Shown here one piece after another: positions 14,465 to 15,667 of a stretch of 15,667 nt of DNA (within the stretch, counting starts at the first letter, position 1; every line of letters begins with the position of its first letter). Source of the DNA: Oscillospiraceae bacterium (GTDB lineage Bacteria; Bacillota; Clostridia; Oscillospirales; Oscillospiraceae); the NCBI GenBank assembly GCA_029067025.1, contig JAIEFH010000050.1, positions 1-15,667 on the forward strand, given 5' to 3'. A program made the translations under genes and the position numbers. Under the pieces are notes generated by a model that saw nothing but the letters and a program-made list of their open reading frames with translations, ran no database searches and was not told the DNA's origin.

Positions 14465-14968
14465 TTAGAAGCTCATCAGCGGGGCCTCACCGGTATCCTC
14501 GCCCGGCTCAATGGCCCGGATGACCACATCGTAGCTGTAGCTGTCATTGACGTGTACGGTCACCCGGTCGCCAACCCGCCGGCCCAGCACCGCCTTGCCC
14601 ACCGGGGATTCCTTGCTGATGAGATTTTTCAGCGCGTCCTGCCGCACGGTGGTGACAATCTGGCAGGTAACGGTCTCATCGTCCTCCTCCACATAGAAGG
14701 TGACCTTGTCGTACAGTCCAACCGTGCCCTCCTTGGACTGGTCAGAGATGACCACCGCCGTCTTAATCATGTTCTCCAGATAGCGACAGCGGCTGTCGTT
14801 GCGGTTTTTGTCCCGCTTGGCGGCTTTGTATTCAAAATTTTCGCTCAGGTCACCGAAGGCCCGGGCAGTCTGCACGTCCTGAATAAGTTTGGGGCGCAGG
14901 ACGGTGCGGCGGTATTCCAGCTCCTGGCGCATGAGTTCAATGTCTTTTTTCGTCAGTTCGTTGTGCAT
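14465..14968 (-). CDS. GreA/GreB-family transcription elongation factor (GreA-like paralogue)
   Basis: Gre factors enter the RNA polymerase secondary channel and stimulate cleavage of backtracked RNA. This 167-residue protein has the N-terminal coiled coil with the catalytic tip DLSEN (residues 40-44) and the C-terminal FKBP-like domain (SKEGTVGLYDKVTFYVEEDDE; SPVGKAVLGRRVGDRVTV). The coiled coil reads FEYKAAKRDKNRNDSRCRYLENMI, basic and without the usual AREEQG sequence of housekeeping GreA. This matches a second GreA-like type common in Clostridia, so I leave the symbol blank. ATG 14968 follows AAGGAGG; an upstream-extended frame to 15103 has no ribosome site. It is divergent from the tRNA genes and convergent with the amylase pseudogene. 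Confidence 0.88.
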   Translation of the reverse strand: MHNELTKKDIELMRQELEYRRTVLRPKLIQDVQTARAFGDLSENFEYKAAKRDKNRNDSRCRYLENMIKTAVVISDQSKEGTVGLYDKVTFYVEEDDETVTCQIVTTVRQDALKNLISKESPVGKAVLGRRVGDRVTVHVNDSYSYDVVIRAIEPGEDTGEAPLMSF

Positions 14969-14991
14969 GGCAAATGCCTCCTTATGCCGTA

Positions 14992-15045
14992 TGCCAATAG
15001 TTTGGCACAGTTTAGGTCCGTCGTCAAGGGGTGGGATTCGACAAA
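14992..15045 (-). promoter_or_regulatory. Promoter region of the greA-like gene with palindrome and Spo0A-box-like site
   Basis: On the minus strand TTGACG (15027-15022) is a good -35, with a weak -10 CAAACT (15004-14999) at 17 bp. The -10 lies in a perfect palindrome TGCCAA-TAGT-TTGGCA (14992-15007, plus strand). TTTGTCGAA (15045-15037), an exact Spo0A core, lies 9 bp upstream of the -35. Both are candidate regulator sites. Confidence 0.45.
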
Positions 15046-15074
15046 AAAAGAACCGCCAGGCAGGGAAATAGGGG

Positions 15075-15103
15075 TTGACAGAGGCAGAAAATCGTGCTAT
15101 CAT
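15075..15103 (+). promoter_or_regulatory. Promoter of the tRNA-Leu/tRNA-fMet unit
   Basis: TTGACA (15075-15080) and TATCAT (15098-15103) are 17 bp apart. The expected start near 15110 is about 10 nt before tRNA-Leu. Confidence 0.78.
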
Positions 15104-15119
15104 AATCTAGCCTTGATAA

Positions 15120-15206
15120 GCCGGAGTGGCGGAATTGGCAGACGCCCGGGACTTAAAATCCCGTGGGAGTGATCCCGTGCCGGTTCGACCCCGGTCTCCG
15201 GCACCA
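15120..15206 (+). tRNA. tRNA-Leu, anticodon UAA
   Basis: The acceptor stem pairs GCCGGAG (15120-15126) with CTCCGGC (15196-15202), followed by A and an encoded CCA. The anticodon stem CGGGA/TCCCG encloses the loop CTTAAAA, giving anticodon UAA for UUA codons. A long variable arm (TGGGAGTGATCCCGT) marks a class II leucine tRNA. The T arm has GGTTCGACCCC. Confidence 0.96.
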
Positions 15207-15217
15207 AAATTTTATAT

Positions 15218-15294
<77 letters not shown>

Positions 15295-15295
15295 A

Positions 15296-15333
15296 AAATC
15301 CTCTGATTTCCGTGGAAATCAGAGGATTTTCTT
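15296..15333 (+). terminator. Terminator of the tRNA unit
   Basis: A perfect 16-bp stem (AAATCCTCTGATTTCC, 15296-15311, with 15314-15329) follows the CCA of tRNA-fMet after one base and leads into TTCTTTG. It is the last feature before the likely element boundary. Confidence 0.85.
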
Positions 15334-15380
15334 TGTTTCTGCTCACTTTTCTGCGCAGTTGAAATTTCGATTTTCCATAA

Positions 15381-15399
15381 GACCCATGCGCTGACCCAT
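15381..15399. repeat. Tandem GACCCAT motifs next to the integrase
   Basis: GACCCAT occurs at 15381-15387 and 15393-15399, 12 bp apart, in the 122 bp between the tRNA terminator and the integrase stop. Short direct repeats beside an integrase gene can be arm-type recombinase sites; two copies are weak evidence. Confidence 0.35.
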
Positions 15400-15415
15400 A
15401 CGGGGGAATGTCCGG

Positions 15416-15667
15416 TTAATTCCCGGCAGCATCGGATAGGATACTGCTCATGGTATTTGCCGCCTGACGCTGCGCCGCTGTGGTTACGTGGGCATAGGTG
15501 TCGAGCGTGAAGCCTGCGCTGTAGTGGCCCAGCATCCCAGAAACTGTTTTAATGTCCACGCCATTTTGCAGGGCTACTGTGGCGAACGTATGTCTCATAT
15601 CATGGAAACGAATTTCCGGCAATCCCGCCCGTTTCAGCACCCGATGGAGCATTTTCAGTACGCTGTC
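15416..15667 (-). CDS. Tyrosine recombinase (phage/ICE-type integrase), C-terminal part, 5' end outside window
   Basis: The 83 visible residues are the end of the catalytic domain of a tyrosine site-specific recombinase, and the frame stays open past the window edge. The box II motif HDMRHTFAT supplies the catalytic His and the second Arg (visible residues 22 and 25). GMLGHYSAGFTLDTYAHV supplies His48 and the nucleophilic Tyr58. LQNGVDIKTVSGMLGH is typical of Gram-positive phage and conjugative-element integrases. The gene reads toward a tRNA pair, the usual arrangement for an integrase at the end of a mobile element. The tRNA side is therefore probably the attachment site and the element extends to the right. 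N-terminal domains cannot be assessed. Confidence 0.9.
   Translation of the reverse strand, partial: DSVLKMLHRVLKRAGLPEIRFHDMRHTFATVALQNGVDIKTVSGMLGHYSAGFTLDTYAHVTTAAQRQAANTMSSILSDAAGN

Overview
This window looks like chromosome from a GC-rich, Gram-positive anaerobe of the Clostridia. The best guess is the butyrate-producing Oscillospiraceae (Flavonifractor/Intestinimonas/Lawsonibacter type), though the genus is inference. The reasons are the gene order infB-rbfA-DHH phosphoesterase-truB-ribF, a crt-hbd pair for butyryl-CoA formation, an Rrf2 regulator divergent from cysK-metY, a DUF6514 protein, and strong AGGAGG ribosome sites in GC-rich DNA.

Positions 1-5950 hold the end of the nusA-infB type translation operon: the C-terminal part of IF-2, a GNAT acetyltransferase behind a terminator-like hairpin, RbfA, an NrnA-type DHH/DHHA1 phosphoesterase, TruB, RibF and a DUF554 membrane protein. 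An elaborate terminator follows. Positions 6064-8248 are a butyrate-pathway unit: a promoter, a leader of about 165 nt, crt, a strongly self-complementary spacer, hbd and a terminator. Crt and Hbd catalyse adjacent steps between acetoacetyl-CoA and crotonyl-CoA; thiolase and Bcd-EtfAB are not in the window.

Positions 8250-8855 carry a small DUF6514 gene behind a promoter preceded by three TGTC(A/G)AA motifs spaced exactly 10 bp apart, which resemble phased Spo0A boxes. On the minus strand (8859-11031) are an Rrf2/IscR/CymR-like regulator, an EstA-type esterase, and the 5'-truncated remnant of a two-domain ATPase-like gene that lies in frame directly behind the esterase stop codon. The regulator faces cysK (O-acetylserine sulfhydrylase) and metY (O-acetylhomoserine sulfhydrylase). 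Both divergent promoters contain nearly the same operator-like sequence, which suggests autoregulation and control of sulfur assimilation.

The right end (13521-15667) holds a terminator, a decayed alpha-amylase lipoprotein pseudogene, a convergent GreA-like factor, tRNA-Leu(UAA), initiator tRNA-Met, a terminator, and the C-terminal part of a tyrosine recombinase pointing at the tRNAs. This probably marks the left edge of an integrated element that continues beyond the window. No CRISPR array, rRNA or intact insertion sequence was seen. The window is mostly ordinary core genome; its most interesting content is regulatory DNA and gene decay.
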